Shown: in pieces, positions 1 through 8,632 of the stretch | Layout of the letters: each line of letters begins with the position of its first letter | Position numbering within the stretch: the first letter of the stretch is position 1 | Origin: Acidobacteriota bacterium | Lineage (GTDB): Bacteria > Acidobacteriota > UBA6911 > RPQK01 > JADFOI01 | Length of the DNA: 11,699 bases | Assembly (NCBI GenBank): GCA_022545645.1 | Contig: JACZQQ010000064.1 | Location: 1-11,699, forward strand | Direction: 5' to 3' | Position numbers and translations under genes: made by a program | Notes under the pieces: generated by a model | Told to the model about the DNA's origin: nothing | The model's input: only the letters and a program-made list of their open reading frames with translations | The model's database searches: none

Positions 1-205
1 GCGACGACGAGAGACACAGAGATCGTCCGCAACCTCCATCAGCCCGAAGGGTGGCGGCGGGACGGCATCGATTTCTTTGTCGCTCCTCCTCCGTGATATA
101 CACTAGCATCGCGTCGTCGTCGCTTCGTGAACTCAACACCGTCGCGCTCGCCACAAACGTGACCGTATTTATGGAACGAGGCACTAACTAGGAGATCAGA
201 AACTT
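1..205. other. Upstream region with no recognisable gene
   Basis: Two plus-strand frames are open from the window edge: one to a TGA at 94-96 (31 codons) and one to a TAG at 189-191 (62 codons, rich in Arg and Ser). Neither translation resembles a family I know; in particular I do not see the C-terminus of dxr or cdsA, which often precede rseP. The second frame ends just before the rseP ribosome binding site, as the last gene of an operon would, so a partial CDS is possible but unsupported. The bases at 1-10 are repeated inverted at 114-123 within CGA/TCG trinucleotide runs, which may be chance. Confidence 0.4.
190..194 (+). promoter_or_regulatory. Ribosome binding site of rseP
   Basis: AGGAG lies 11 nt before the TTG at 206. 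The spacing is slightly long, but it is the only purine-rich site near the position where family alignments expect the protein to begin, so it supports the TTG start. The next in-frame ATG (residue 21) falls inside the first membrane helix, only four residues before the HExxH motif. Confidence 0.5.
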
Positions 206-1531
206 TTGGCTATTTTAACTTCTATCGGCTTTAGCATCATCGCCTTCCTCTTCGTGCTGGGAGTGATGATTTTCATTCATGAGCTGGGACACCACATAGC
301 GGCAAAACTACTGGGAATCCGGGTGGATGTCTTTTCCCTCGGGTTTGGCCGCCGACTGTTCGGCTTTAAACGGGGAGACACCGATTATCGAGTTAGCCTC
401 CTGCCCCTGGGAGGCTACGTGAAAATGGCCGGAGAGAACTACGACGAGGAACCCACCGGTGATCCTGGGGAGTTCATGGCCCATCCCAAAACGCATCGTT
501 TCCTGGTAGCTATAGCAGGACCGGCTATGAATATCATTCTGGCTCTTGTCCTGGTCACCACCACTCTCCTGTTTGGGATTCCCGTTGCAAAGTACCTGCG
601 GCAACCGGCCGTGATTGGCAGCGTCCAGGAGGGATCGGCGGCCGAGCAGGCTGGCCTGCAACCTCTGGACATCATCGTGGCCATTGACGGTGACCCGATC
701 CCCACTTGGCAAGAATTGGAAATAGGCATCAGCCTCAGTCCCAATCAGGACCTGGTCCTGGAAGTTGAACGTCAAGGGCAGGTTCTGACCAAAAACATCA
801 CCCCTTCCTTAAGCGAAGGATTCGAAATAGGGACCATTGGAGTTGGCCCCTTCATTCCCTACATCATCAGCGACGTTGAACCCGGGAGCCCTGCGGAAGA
901 GGCCGGACTCCGGCCCGGAGATGAGATCGTCAGACTCACAATGGGGAACAAGACCACAGTGGGATTTGACGAAAGCGCCCAAATGATCAACGCCTCCGAA
1001 GGAAGCCCTCTAAGGTTTGAAGTCCTCAGAGACAACCAAGTCTTTGAGACGACCTTTGCTGCCGTTCAAATGGAGGACCGCTGGCGTATTGGCACGGCAG
1101 TGAGGATCATGCAATTGGAGCAGTACGGATTCCTGCAAGCAGTGGAACATTCCTTCCAGCGGAATCTCCGATTGACCTTGTTGACCTTCGAGGTAGTGGG
1201 AAGGATCTTTACGGGGCGGACCTCTTTGCGAGCCATGTCCGGGCCCATCGAGATTGCTCGCTTTTCCGGAATGGCTGCAGCCATGGGTGTCATCCAACTC
1301 CTCAACTTTATGGCTCTGGTCTCACTGCAATTGGGAATTTTCAATCTGATGCCGATACCCATATTGGACGGTGGTGTGATCGCACTGCTTGCCATAGAAG
1401 GGCTCATTGGGCGTGACCTCAGCATGCGTGTCAAGGAACGCATCTTTCAGGTGGGCTTTGTCTTTCTACTCTGTCTCATGGGGATTGTGATCTTCAACGA
1501 TCTTGCCAAGAACCTGCCCATCCTGGATTGA
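206..1531 (+). CDS. rseP: RIP metalloprotease RseP (site-2 protease)
   Basis: This is an intramembrane zinc metalloprotease of the inner membrane. The family carries out regulated proteolysis of anti-sigma factors and clears cleaved signal peptides. The product is 441 residues, normal for RseP. A first membrane helix (about residues 8-30) contains the zinc site HELGH, with H25, E26 and H29. A GGYVKM segment follows at about 70, then a second helix near 100-125. Two PDZ domains lie at about 130-200 and 218-285; each has the family's GSxAxxAGL(x)PxD pattern (GSAAEQAGLQPLD and GSPAEEAGLRPGD). The C-terminal helices contain N380-LMPIPILD388-GG, the second half of the active site. The start is TTG, supported by AGGAG upstream. 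A 277-bp gap with a palindrome and a possible terminator separates it from tamB, so it may not be co-transcribed with that cluster. No RseA or sigma-E gene is present in the window, so its substrate here is unknown. Confidence 0.95.
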   Translation: MAILTSIGFSIIAFLFVLGVMIFIHELGHHIAAKLLGIRVDVFSLGFGRRLFGFKRGDTDYRVSLLPLGGYVKMAGENYDEEPTGDPGEFMAHPKTHRFLVAIAGPAMNIILALVLVTTTLLFGIPVAKYLRQPAVIGSVQEGSAAEQAGLQPLDIIVAIDGDPIPTWQELEIGISLSPNQDLVLEVERQGQVLTKNITPSLSEGFEIGTIGVGPFIPYIISDVEPGSPAEEAGLRPGDEIVRLTMGNKTTVGFDESAQMINASEGSPLRFEVLRDNQVFETTFAAVQMEDRWRIGTAVRIMQLEQYGFLQAVEHSFQRNLRLTLLTFEVVGRIFTGRTSLRAMSGPIEIARFSGMAAAMGVIQLLNFMALVSLQLGIFNLMPIPILDGGVIALLAIEGLIGRDLSMRVKERIFQVGFVFLLCLMGIVIFNDLAKNLPILD

Positions 1532-1589
1532 GGATTTAGGTTCGACCGCTCCCTAGCCCGCATTTCTCACACCTGATCGTCACGAAGCG

Positions 1590-1624
1590 CGACGGAATTC
1601 GGGGACTGTCCCCGAATTCCGTCG
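1590..1624. repeat. Perfect 35-nt palindrome, REP-like dispersed repeat
   Basis: Two 17-nt arms are exact reverse complements around a single central T at 1607; the core is AATTCGGGGAC/GTCCCCGAATT. The 31 nt of GAATTC...CCGTCG sequence recur at about 10368-10395 with one substitution, which shows that this is a repeat family and not a lone hairpin. It lies 59 nt after the rseP stop. No T-run follows it, so it is not a canonical terminator, although as RNA it would form a strong stem. Such extragenic palindromes are often mobilised by RAYT-type (Y1) transposases; none is in this window. Confidence 0.85.
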
Positions 1625-1669
1625 TCGGTGCAGTAGAGAACCCATGCATGATCCGGGCTTATTCCAACC

Positions 1670-1699
1670 GGTGCAAACATCTCCGGGTGCACCTTTTTT
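1670..1699 (+). terminator. Possible Rho-independent terminator after rseP
   Basis: A 6-bp stem (GGTGCA at 1670-1675 with TGCACC at 1688-1693) encloses a 12-nt loop and is followed directly by six T residues (1694-1699). The stem is short and the loop large, so it is a modest candidate. Its position between rseP and tamB would give tamB its own promoter, but I could not find a convincing one downstream. Confidence 0.45.
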
Positions 1700-1808
1700 G
1701 TTAAAATTTAATCTAGACAGTTGATGAGTTGCGGGAGTTCGCGAACCGGGATTATTCATAGGTTTGCGTGACGAGCGAGGTAGGGGTTAGCCACTTCTGG
1801 GTAGTCTG

Positions 1809-4800
1809 ATGCGGCGATTTTACAAGACAGGGTTACTCTTGCTCCTCTTCCTCCTGGTGGCGACAGCAACGGCTATCGTGGTGAATGTCCGCAGCGATGC
1901 TTTTGAAGAGTGGATGAAAAGCCAGATCATCGACACTCTCCAGGAGCGATTCCAGGTTCGCGTTGAAATTGGAAGCGTTGAGGTTTGGCCATTCGGGGCC
2001 CAGGTCGAACTTCTTAATTTCCAACTGTTTAACCGAACCTACCCCGGTCGAGAACCGGCCATCGACGTTGACCGTATCCTGCTGGACTTCTCTATCACCA
2101 GCTTTTTTTCTCCTTCTATTGCCCTGGACAATCTGATTCTCGATTATCCTCACATCCACTTGTCTGAGGACCCCAACCAGCGGTTTAATTTTTCCAACAT
2201 CTTCTTGTCCCCGGACCTGCAGAAACAGCAGGACGAGTTCTCTCTCCCAAGATTGGATATCAAGCAAATGGCATTGAATCGGGGATTGATTTTCTACAAG
2301 AACCAACCTTTCTTCCTGGATTCTGCAGAAGGCGGACTGGCCGCCACCCTGCGCTATGTTCCCGATCAACAGAAATATCTCGGTCACACCAGCTTTGAAA
2401 ACTTGGATCTAACGCTCGAAGGACTCAGTGTCACCGACTTAACCCTGTCCCTGGACTTCGAATTCCTGGAAAACCAACTTCGAGTCCTTTCGCTGTTGTT
2501 GGATTCTGACGAGCTGGAAGTCCGTGCTGAAGGCAACATCAGTGATATCCAAAATTGGGTTTATCGTTTTGACACCGATTTTTCTGTTGATCTCGCCCAA
2601 CTGGGAAAGTCCCTCTTCAGCTCTCATATCCAGGAAGGTCGTCTCTCTCTGAGGGGGACACTCTCGGCCAGGGAAGGAGACTTTTTATTCCAGGGGGAAG
2701 CGCGCTCTGACTTGGTTCAATGGGACAATCTTCCTTTTCAGAAAATTACAGCCGGTGTCCTGGTGGATCCTGAAGCGGTCACCCTAGAAGGGCTGGATGC
2801 TCAATTCTATGGCGGCAGCGTGCGAGGAGGGGGAAAGCTGAATTGGAAGGGGGATGGCACCTCTGATTTGCAGGTAACCGCATCTCAGGTCAGCATTGCT
2901 CCCCTCCTTTCCGATTTGGGCCAGGAGACGATCCGGGTCAACGGCTTCGCAGGTTTCACCGGCCAAATCAGTTGGCCCGGACTTCAGTGGGGAGAAGCGA
3001 GTGGCCAGGGTCACCTTTCCTACCAGGGAGAATTCCCTCCTCAAGGTTCGAAGGACCCTCCGATGGTCCCCGCTCTTTCCTTCCAGGGAGATTCCTCGAT
3101 TTCCTTTGAACAACAGGAACTGCACCTCAAGGATGGTGTCCTGCGTACTCCCGCCAGCGTGATCACCTATAGCGGTTCTGTGAGCTTCTCGGGAGCTTAT
3201 CGATTGGAGCTCGATCTCCTGTCCCAGCAGAGTGGTGAACTCTTCACACTGGCAGGGTACACAGAAATCCCAAAGCAATTCCTCGCCCAGGATTCCATCG
3301 ATCTGAGGGGGCCCACCCGTATCTCGGGAACACTCGAGGGCGGGGAGAATCCGTTTGGGTTGAGAGGAACCGTCCGGAGTGAGCGGATCTTTTTCAGAGA
3401 CGAACTGCTGGGTGACTTCGAATCCCAGGTGCGTTTATCCGAGGATACCTTACAGCTTGAGGATGCTCGGCTCCTGGGTCCCGGATTTGATCTTCGTGCT
3501 TCATTACTTCTGGTCCTCGACCCCACTGAAGTTCGGCCCTTGAAGGCTCTCGAACTTGAATTGAATGAAGTCCCGATCGAGCGTTTCCTCGCCGCCGCCG
3601 ATCAAGCGGTCCCTATTGAGGGAGCCATCAGCGGTCAACTTCACTTGGAACAAATCGACTTGAGTGATTACAGAGGCAGCGGAAGGATTACCGTCACACA
3701 GCCAAGAATCTACGGCGAGCGACTCGACCGTTTCAGTGCACAGGTCGAAGTTGAGGGCAGGAAGATTTTTTTGCAACGATTTCAAGGCTCCATCCGGCAA
3801 GGCACGGTCTCCGGTCAGATGGCTGTGAATTTGGACGAAGAAACCTATTGGGTCGACATCGAAGGCAGCCAATTCCCACTCGATGACATGGTTTGGCTGC
3901 AAAAAAGGATTGCGGCGAAGGGATCCATCAACTTCAACCTGAAAGGAAAGGGAACCTTCAGTGAGCCCAACCTGGAACTTCTCTTGGAGGGACCTCGAAT
4001 TGTCGTCAAAGAGCACGTTCTGGAGAACGTCTCGCTGCAGGCAAAAAGCCAGGGAGAGGCTCTCAAGTTCCGTGTCCAGCATCTTTACCTGGGAAATCCC
4101 TTCCTGTTTGAGGGAGATCTCGGACTGGCTGATCCCTATAGGGTCCAGGCCACCTCGGAGTTGAGACAACTCCCTCTGGGTCCTTATCTGCAACTCCTTC
4201 CTGTCCAGGGGCTACCTGATGTCGAGGGTGTGATCAGCGGTCGCCTCACCCTGGCTGGCCCCTTATTGGATCCCGCACAGCTCAAGGTGGAGGTGGCATT
4301 CCCACAATTCAACCTTTCGATGGCGGGTTACGAGTTGCACAACGTCGGTCCCTTGCAATTTTCCTATGATGCCGGACTGGTCACCATCGATCAACTCAGC
4401 TTGAGGGGCACGGATACCGAGCTTGAGATTGAAGGAACGGTTGACCTGAGAGGAAACCAAAACATCAATCTCAAAATGGAAGGGGCAATGAATCTGCTGG
4501 TGATGAACAGTTTCTTGCCTACCGGGGCAATAGCCGGACAGCTCCAGTTGGAAACCGTCATCGGGGGCTCTTTGAGCCAACCCCGCATCGTGGGAGTTGC
4601 CGATCTGAAAGAGGGTTTTCTGGTTCATCCCCAATTGCCGACCACCCTCTTTGATGCGGAAGGCAGCCTCAGGTTCACTGCCAATCAGGTTGCTTTGGAC
4701 AGCTTTTCGGCCCGAACCATCTACGGCACCGTGAACGCGGAAGGGGGAATCTTCCTGGAGGGGCTTCAGCCTGCACGTTGGCAAATCAACGTCTCTGGAA

Positions 4801-5753
4801 ACGGCCTCCGCCTGGAATACCCACGCAACCTTATTTCAACCCTGGATGTGGATTTGGACCTCCTGAAAAGCGACACCTCCCAATTGATCTCGGGTGCGGT
4901 CTATGTGCGGGCTGCAGAGTACTCCGAAGATATCTCTATTCCCGAACTCATGGTCGAATATGCTCGAAGCGACATCGATTCCCTTCCCACCACAGGGGCT
5001 CCGGAAGTGGCCCTGGATATCACGGTCGAGGCTTACCAGAGTATACGTGCCACCAACAACCTGGCCGACGTGGTGGCCAGTGCGGACTTAAACGCGCGGG
5101 GAACTTTGCAAAATCCGGTCATTCTGGGCACGGTGACCATCGACAGTGGCCTCGTTTTCCTAGAGAACAATGAGTACGAGATCTCTCGAGGGATTGTCAA
5201 TTTCAACAATCCGAGACGGACCCGACCCTTTGTCAATTTGGAAGCTCAGACCGAGATCAGGGAGTTCACCATCTCGGTCGTTATCCTGGGCCCCGTCGAT
5301 CAGCTGGAGTTCACCTTTCGCTCAGATCCTCCCTTGCCCACGCCGAGCATCCTTTCCCTTCTCGCCATTGGCCAGACCCAGGAAGAAATCCTGGGGTTTG
5401 AAGGAGAAAGCCAGAGCCAAATGGGGACTCTTGCTGTCTACGGAGCAGGAGCTATTCTCAGTAGAAGTTTCGGAGAAAAACTGGAGACTCGGACCAGTCG
5501 GCTCTTCGGCATCGAAAAATTTTCCATAGATCCATTTCTTTTCGGAAGCGAGCGCTCTCCGGGAGCTCGGATTACCCTGGGCAAGCAGTTAACGAAGGAT
5601 CTCTCCGTCAACTACAGCACCGATTTGAGCAGCAATCAACAGGGTCAAATCGTGGTCTTCGAATACAAGGTAACCGATTGGTTGACCACGGTTGGAACCC
5701 GGGACCAGGACGGATCCATCGCCGTCGACTTCAAGCTGAAGAAACGATTTTGA
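1809..5753 (+). CDS. tamB: TamB-like translocation and assembly module / AsmA-like bridge protein
   Basis: This is a large inner-membrane-anchored periplasmic protein of 1314 residues, a usual TamB length. TamB family members form a long hydrophobic beta-groove spanning the periplasm; they partner with Omp85 proteins and are implicated in phospholipid transport and outer-membrane protein assembly. One N-terminal membrane anchor is visible (about residues 8-26, LLLLLFLLVATATAIVV), followed by an AsmA-like start and long stretches of alternating beta-strand sequence with repeated I/V/L-G-x-L patterns. The C-terminal TamB (DUF490) domain covers roughly residues 950-1314; it includes ILGTVTIDSGLVFLENNEYEI from 1105 and ends in the typical SIAVDFKLKKRF with a terminal Phe. 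The Omp85 gene follows after 8 nt, so the two are almost certainly one transcription unit. The ATG start has only a weak GGGTAG upstream. Because ydbH and other AsmA-like proteins share the fold, the tamB name rests mainly on the C-terminal domain and the neighbouring gene. Confidence 0.9.
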   Translation: MRRFYKTGLLLLLFLLVATATAIVVNVRSDAFEEWMKSQIIDTLQERFQVRVEIGSVEVWPFGAQVELLNFQLFNRTYPGREPAIDVDRILLDFSITSFFSPSIALDNLILDYPHIHLSEDPNQRFNFSNIFLSPDLQKQQDEFSLPRLDIKQMALNRGLIFYKNQPFFLDSAEGGLAATLRYVPDQQKYLGHTSFENLDLTLEGLSVTDLTLSLDFEFLENQLRVLSLLLDSDELEVRAEGNISDIQNWVYRFDTDFSVDLAQLGKSLFSSHIQEGRLSLRGTLSAREGDFLFQGEARSDLVQWDNLPFQKITAGVLVDPEAVTLEGLDAQFYGGSVRGGGKLNWKGDGTSDLQVTASQVSIAPLLSDLGQETIRVNGFAGFTGQISWPGLQWGEASGQGHLSYQGEFPPQGSKDPPMVPALSFQGDSSISFEQQELHLKDGVLRTPASVITYSGSVSFSGAYRLELDLLSQQSGELFTLAGYTEIPKQFLAQDSIDLRGPTRISGTLEGGENPFGLRGTVRSERIFFRDELLGDFESQVRLSEDTLQLEDARLLGPGFDLRASLLLVLDPTEVRPLKALELELNEVPIERFLAAADQAVPIEGAISGQLHLEQIDLSDYRGSGRITVTQPRIYGERLDRFSAQVEVEGRKIFLQRFQGSIRQGTVSGQMAVNLDEETYWVDIEGSQFPLDDMVWLQKRIAAKGSINFNLKGKGTFSEPNLELLLEGPRIVVKEHVLENVSLQAKSQGEALKFRVQHLYLGNPFLFEGDLGLADPYRVQATSELRQLPLGPYLQLLPVQGLPDVEGVISGRLTLAGPLLDPAQLKVEVAFPQFNLSMAGYELHNVGPLQFSYDAGLVTIDQLSLRGTDTELEIEGTVDLRGNQNINLKMEGAMNLLVMNSFLPTGAIAGQLQLETVIGGSLSQPRIVGVADLKEGFLVHPQLPTTLFDAEGSLRFTANQVALDSFSARTIYGTVNAEGGIFLEGLQPARWQINVSGNGLRLEYPRNLISTLDVDLDLLKSDTSQLISGAVYVRAAEYSEDISIPELMVEYARSDIDSLPTTGAPEVALDITVEAYQSIRATNNLADVVASADLNARGTLQNPVILGTVTIDSGLVFLENNEYEISRGIVNFNNPRRTRPFVNLEAQTEIREFTISVVILGPVDQLEFTFRSDPPLPTPSILSLLAIGQTQEEILGFEGESQSQMGTLAVYGAGAILSRSFGEKLETRTSRLFGIEKFSIDPFLFGSERSPGARITLGKQLTKDLSVNYSTDLSSNQQGQIVVFEYKVTDWLTTVGTRDQDGSIAVDFKLKKRF

Positions 5754-5761
5754 GAGGATTT

Positions 5762-8632
5762 GTGTCTAGAGTTCACAGAACGATACCAGCTCTCTTTCTG
5801 AGTCTGATCTTCTATTCTCTTTTCCCAGGTTCTCTTCGAGCCGATTCCCCATTCGACGGCAAGATCATTCAAAACATCGAGATTCAATCGGACGGCCCTC
5901 TGAATGACATCTCTTACACCGACCTTTTCAACTTGATGGAACTGCGCGAAGGGGAGTCCTACAGCGCCTCTCAAGCCGAACGCTCGATCCAACGCCTCTT
6001 CTCCACCGAAATGTTTCACGATGTGCAGGTCAGCGTCGAACCCGCTGGTGATCGAGTAGGGGTCAAGATCCTCCTTATCCGGAGATATCTGATCCAGGAA
6101 ATCAAGCTCGAGGGAGACGTGAAACTGGACAGGCAGCGGCTGCGTCGGGAGCTTGCCATCCGATCCGGTGAAGCCTATTCCGCAGAAGCGGTAGAAAAGA
6201 CCCTTGCCCGTCTGGGGGAGCTCTACCGAAGACACGGCTACTACCGCACCCGAATCCAGCCCCGGTTTGAACTCCATCACCCAACAGCGCGCCTGAGTCT
6301 GACGTTCCAGATCGAGGCTGGTGATCAGGAACTTGTCAATCAACTTGATCTTCGTGTTGAGGGAGATCTGGCTGAAGAACAGATCCTCTCTTTGATCAAG
6401 ACCCGTGAAGGAAAACCCTTTTCCCGGGTTCAGCTGGAGGAAGACCTGAAAACAATCCAGGACCATCTCATCTTACGAGGCTACCTGCGATGTTACGTGA
6501 GCGAAACCGTTCGCTACCCGGATGATGAAAATGGGGTATCGCTGGCTGTCTTCATTGCCACCCGAGAACAAACTCAGATTGAATTTCAAGGCATCGAGGT
6601 CGAGCGGGAGGAACTGGCCTCTCTGCCCATCTTCAGCCCAACAGGAACAGCACCGTTCTTCCTGGAGGCAACTCGAAAGGAACTTCGTCAGAAATATCAA
6701 GAAGAAGGATACTTCCTGGCCCAGGTGGAGTACGAAACCTCTGGGACCGGACGGGAGCCCAGCCAGGTCGTGATCAAGGTCGATAGAGGCCAGAGATTCA
6801 ATCTCAAGAAGATCCGATTCGAAGGAAATCAGTTCGCCGCAGCGGGATCTCTCAAAAAGCTCCTCACCGTGGAGAAAGAAGGAGTCTTTAGTCGAGGGAA
6901 GTTCTCGACCGAGATGGCAGAAGAAGATGCGAGCAGCATTCAAAGATACCATCAGCGACGCGGCTATAAGGATGTGCAGGTTGTTCATGCCCTGGTTCTG
7001 GAGGGTTCTGACTCTCGTGATCTCACGTTGGTCTATAAGATTCAGGAAGGTCCACTTTATCTCATTGACACGGTTCATTTTATCGGCAACGAGTACCTCA
7101 GCACCAAGACTCTTTTCGAGGAAATTCAAGGCCATCCCGGGACGCCCTTCTCCCCTTTCTTAGTCGCCCAGGATCGTGCCAACATCATGGCAGCCTACGC
7201 CAATCGGGGATACCGGCAAGTGGGTTTCCGTTCCGAGATCCTCTTCCCCGAACCGGGGCGAGTGAACATTACTTACTTTCTCCGGGAAAGTCCTCGTTCC
7301 TTTACCGAGCAAGTCATTTTGACCGGCAACCACAGCACCCGTGAGGCTTTGATTCAAAGAGAAGTGGAAATAGCTTCCGGGGACCCCCTGTCCCTGGATC
7401 GCATCCTGGCGACCGAGAGCAATTTATATAATCTAGCAATCTTCAGCAAGGTACAGGTCCGAGAGGTTCCTTCCTACCAAGATCCCCTCCACAAGAATGT
7501 GATGGTCCATGTTGAGGAAGCAAAAAGATATACGCTTTTGTATGGTATCGGTTACAGCTCATACGAAGGAGTACGGGGTACTTTGGGCCTCGCCAACAGT
7601 AATTTTCTTGGCCGAGCCAGCACCCTCTCTCTGGGTCTTCGTGTGGGGGCCCAGCGTCAACGTGCCAACATATCCTATAACCTATCCCAGCTTTTCGAGC
7701 GGAGGTTCCCATCCGTTATTTCCTTAACCGCAACCAACTCCAAAGCCCTCACGGAAAGCATCGAAGGGGGACAGAAAGCCTTCCGCGGAAAACCCTTTGA
7801 TGAGTTCCGCTTAATTGCCTCCACCCAGACTCAGCGCCGTTTGAGCCACCGAGACGCTCTATTCTTTCGCTACAATCTTGAGAAGGTCCAGATCACCCTG
7901 CCCCGTAGCCTCCCCGGTCCCCTGCAATTCTTTCGACAAGAAGAAGAACTCCTGCTCTCCAGTGTTTCCCTATCCTATCTCAACGAGTCGCGGGATAATC
8001 CGACCGACCCGCGCACCGGATTTCTTCTGAGCGGGGATTCACGACTCTCAGCTCGGCTCATCGGCTCCGACGAGGACTTTTTGCGCCTCTTTGCCCGGGG
8101 GCAATACTATCGGAAACTTTTTCCCGATCTCATCCTGGCCACCTCCCTGAGACTAGGTGTAATCCTTCCCTTCGGTGGAACATCCGCCCAATTCATCGAG
8201 AACCCGATTCCCATTAGTGAGCGCTTCTTCTCGGGGGGGTCGACAACGCTACGAGGACTCCCCCAGGATCTAGCTGGACCTCTTTTGACGAACCCGGCCA
8301 CAGGAGAGATCATACTCGTCAACTCTCGCGGAGAACCTGATCCCAATGGACGCCCCGTCCCCTTAGGAGGAAATGCCCTTTTGATCACCAATCTGGAGCT
8401 GAGATTTCCTCTCGTGGCTCTCTTTTCGGGAAATCTTTTCTACGACTTCGGTAACGTTTTCCGCAGTCCTGGCCATCCGGGTTCCGGATTCAATCACGCG
8501 GTTGGGACTGGGGTTCAAGTCAACACCCCGGTAGGAGCCATCCGATTCGACCTCGGGTATTCGCTCAATCCTCCTGACGCCACGGGATTCCACCACTGGA
8601 ACTTCCACATCACCTTGGGGCAACCCTTCTAA
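5762..8632 (+). CDS. bamA: Omp85 outer-membrane protein assembly factor (BamA/TamA family), seven POTRA domains
   Basis: This is an outer-membrane beta-barrel insertase with periplasmic POTRA domains; the family folds and inserts outer-membrane proteins or pairs with TamB. I chose the GTG at 5762, preceded by AGAGGA at 5753-5758, because it places a signal peptide at the N-terminus (VHRTIPALFLSLIFYSLFPG, cut near LRA). An in-frame ATG at 5678 lies inside tamB and would bury that signal. The product is 956 residues. POTRA-like units are read at about 35-107, 109-187, 191-268, 271-344, 346-430, 433-511 and 513-588. Each opens with a strand and an EG/GN turn and ends with a strand before the next; unit 4 is the most divergent. 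The barrel spans about 590-956. It has the loop-6 motif as LRG (830-832, after FFSGGSTT) and a terminal Phe (ITLGQPF) typical of the C-terminal outer-membrane signal. Its position after tamB suggests the TamA role, while its size fits BamA, so the symbol is tentative. It overlaps the next gene by one base. Confidence 0.88.
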   Translation: MSRVHRTIPALFLSLIFYSLFPGSLRADSPFDGKIIQNIEIQSDGPLNDISYTDLFNLMELREGESYSASQAERSIQRLFSTEMFHDVQVSVEPAGDRVGVKILLIRRYLIQEIKLEGDVKLDRQRLRRELAIRSGEAYSAEAVEKTLARLGELYRRHGYYRTRIQPRFELHHPTARLSLTFQIEAGDQELVNQLDLRVEGDLAEEQILSLIKTREGKPFSRVQLEEDLKTIQDHLILRGYLRCYVSETVRYPDDENGVSLAVFIATREQTQIEFQGIEVEREELASLPIFSPTGTAPFFLEATRKELRQKYQEEGYFLAQVEYETSGTGREPSQVVIKVDRGQRFNLKKIRFEGNQFAAAGSLKKLLTVEKEGVFSRGKFSTEMAEEDASSIQRYHQRRGYKDVQVVHALVLEGSDSRDLTLVYKIQEGPLYLIDTVHFIGNEYLSTKTLFEEIQGHPGTPFSPFLVAQDRANIMAAYANRGYRQVGFRSEILFPEPGRVNITYFLRESPRSFTEQVILTGNHSTREALIQREVEIASGDPLSLDRILATESNLYNLAIFSKVQVREVPSYQDPLHKNVMVHVEEAKRYTLLYGIGYSSYEGVRGTLGLANSNFLGRASTLSLGLRVGAQRQRANISYNLSQLFERRFPSVISLTATNSKALTESIEGGQKAFRGKPFDEFRLIASTQTQRRLSHRDALFFRYNLEKVQITLPRSLPGPLQFFRQEEELLLSSVSLSYLNESRDNPTDPRTGFLLSGDSRLSARLIGSDEDFLRLFARGQYYRKLFPDLILATSLRLGVILPFGGTSAQFIENPIPISERFFSGGSTTLRGLPQDLAGPLLTNPATGEIILVNSRGEPDPNGRPVPLGGNALLITNLELRFPLVALFSGNLFYDFGNVFRSPGHPGSGFNHAVGTGVQVNTPVGAIRFDLGYSLNPPDATGFHHWNFHITLGQPF

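Noticed and set aside
77..104. Possible sigma-70 promoter for rseP (TTGTCG, 16 nt, TACACT)
   Set aside because: Each box matches only four of six consensus bases, and the region is GC- and repeat-rich; this is expected by chance.
1..123. Inverted repeat of GCGACGACGA (1-10 and 114-123) as a mobile-element end
   Set aside because: It consists of trinucleotide-like CGA runs, is cut by the window edge, and has no associated gene.
308..775. Long open frames on the minus strand opposite rseP, tamB and the Omp85 gene
   Set aside because: They are out-of-frame shadows of strongly supported genes; their translations show no domain, and composition follows the opposite coding strand.
1737..1746. Palindrome GTTCGCGAAC upstream of tamB, operator-like
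   Set aside because: Ten bases long and single-copy in the window, with no recognisable promoter nearby; not enough to call an operator.
5678..5761. Longer N-terminus for the Omp85 protein from an ATG inside tamB
   Set aside because: It would place 28 polar residues before the signal peptide. The GTG at 5762 has a purine-rich site in front and gives a normal exported protein.
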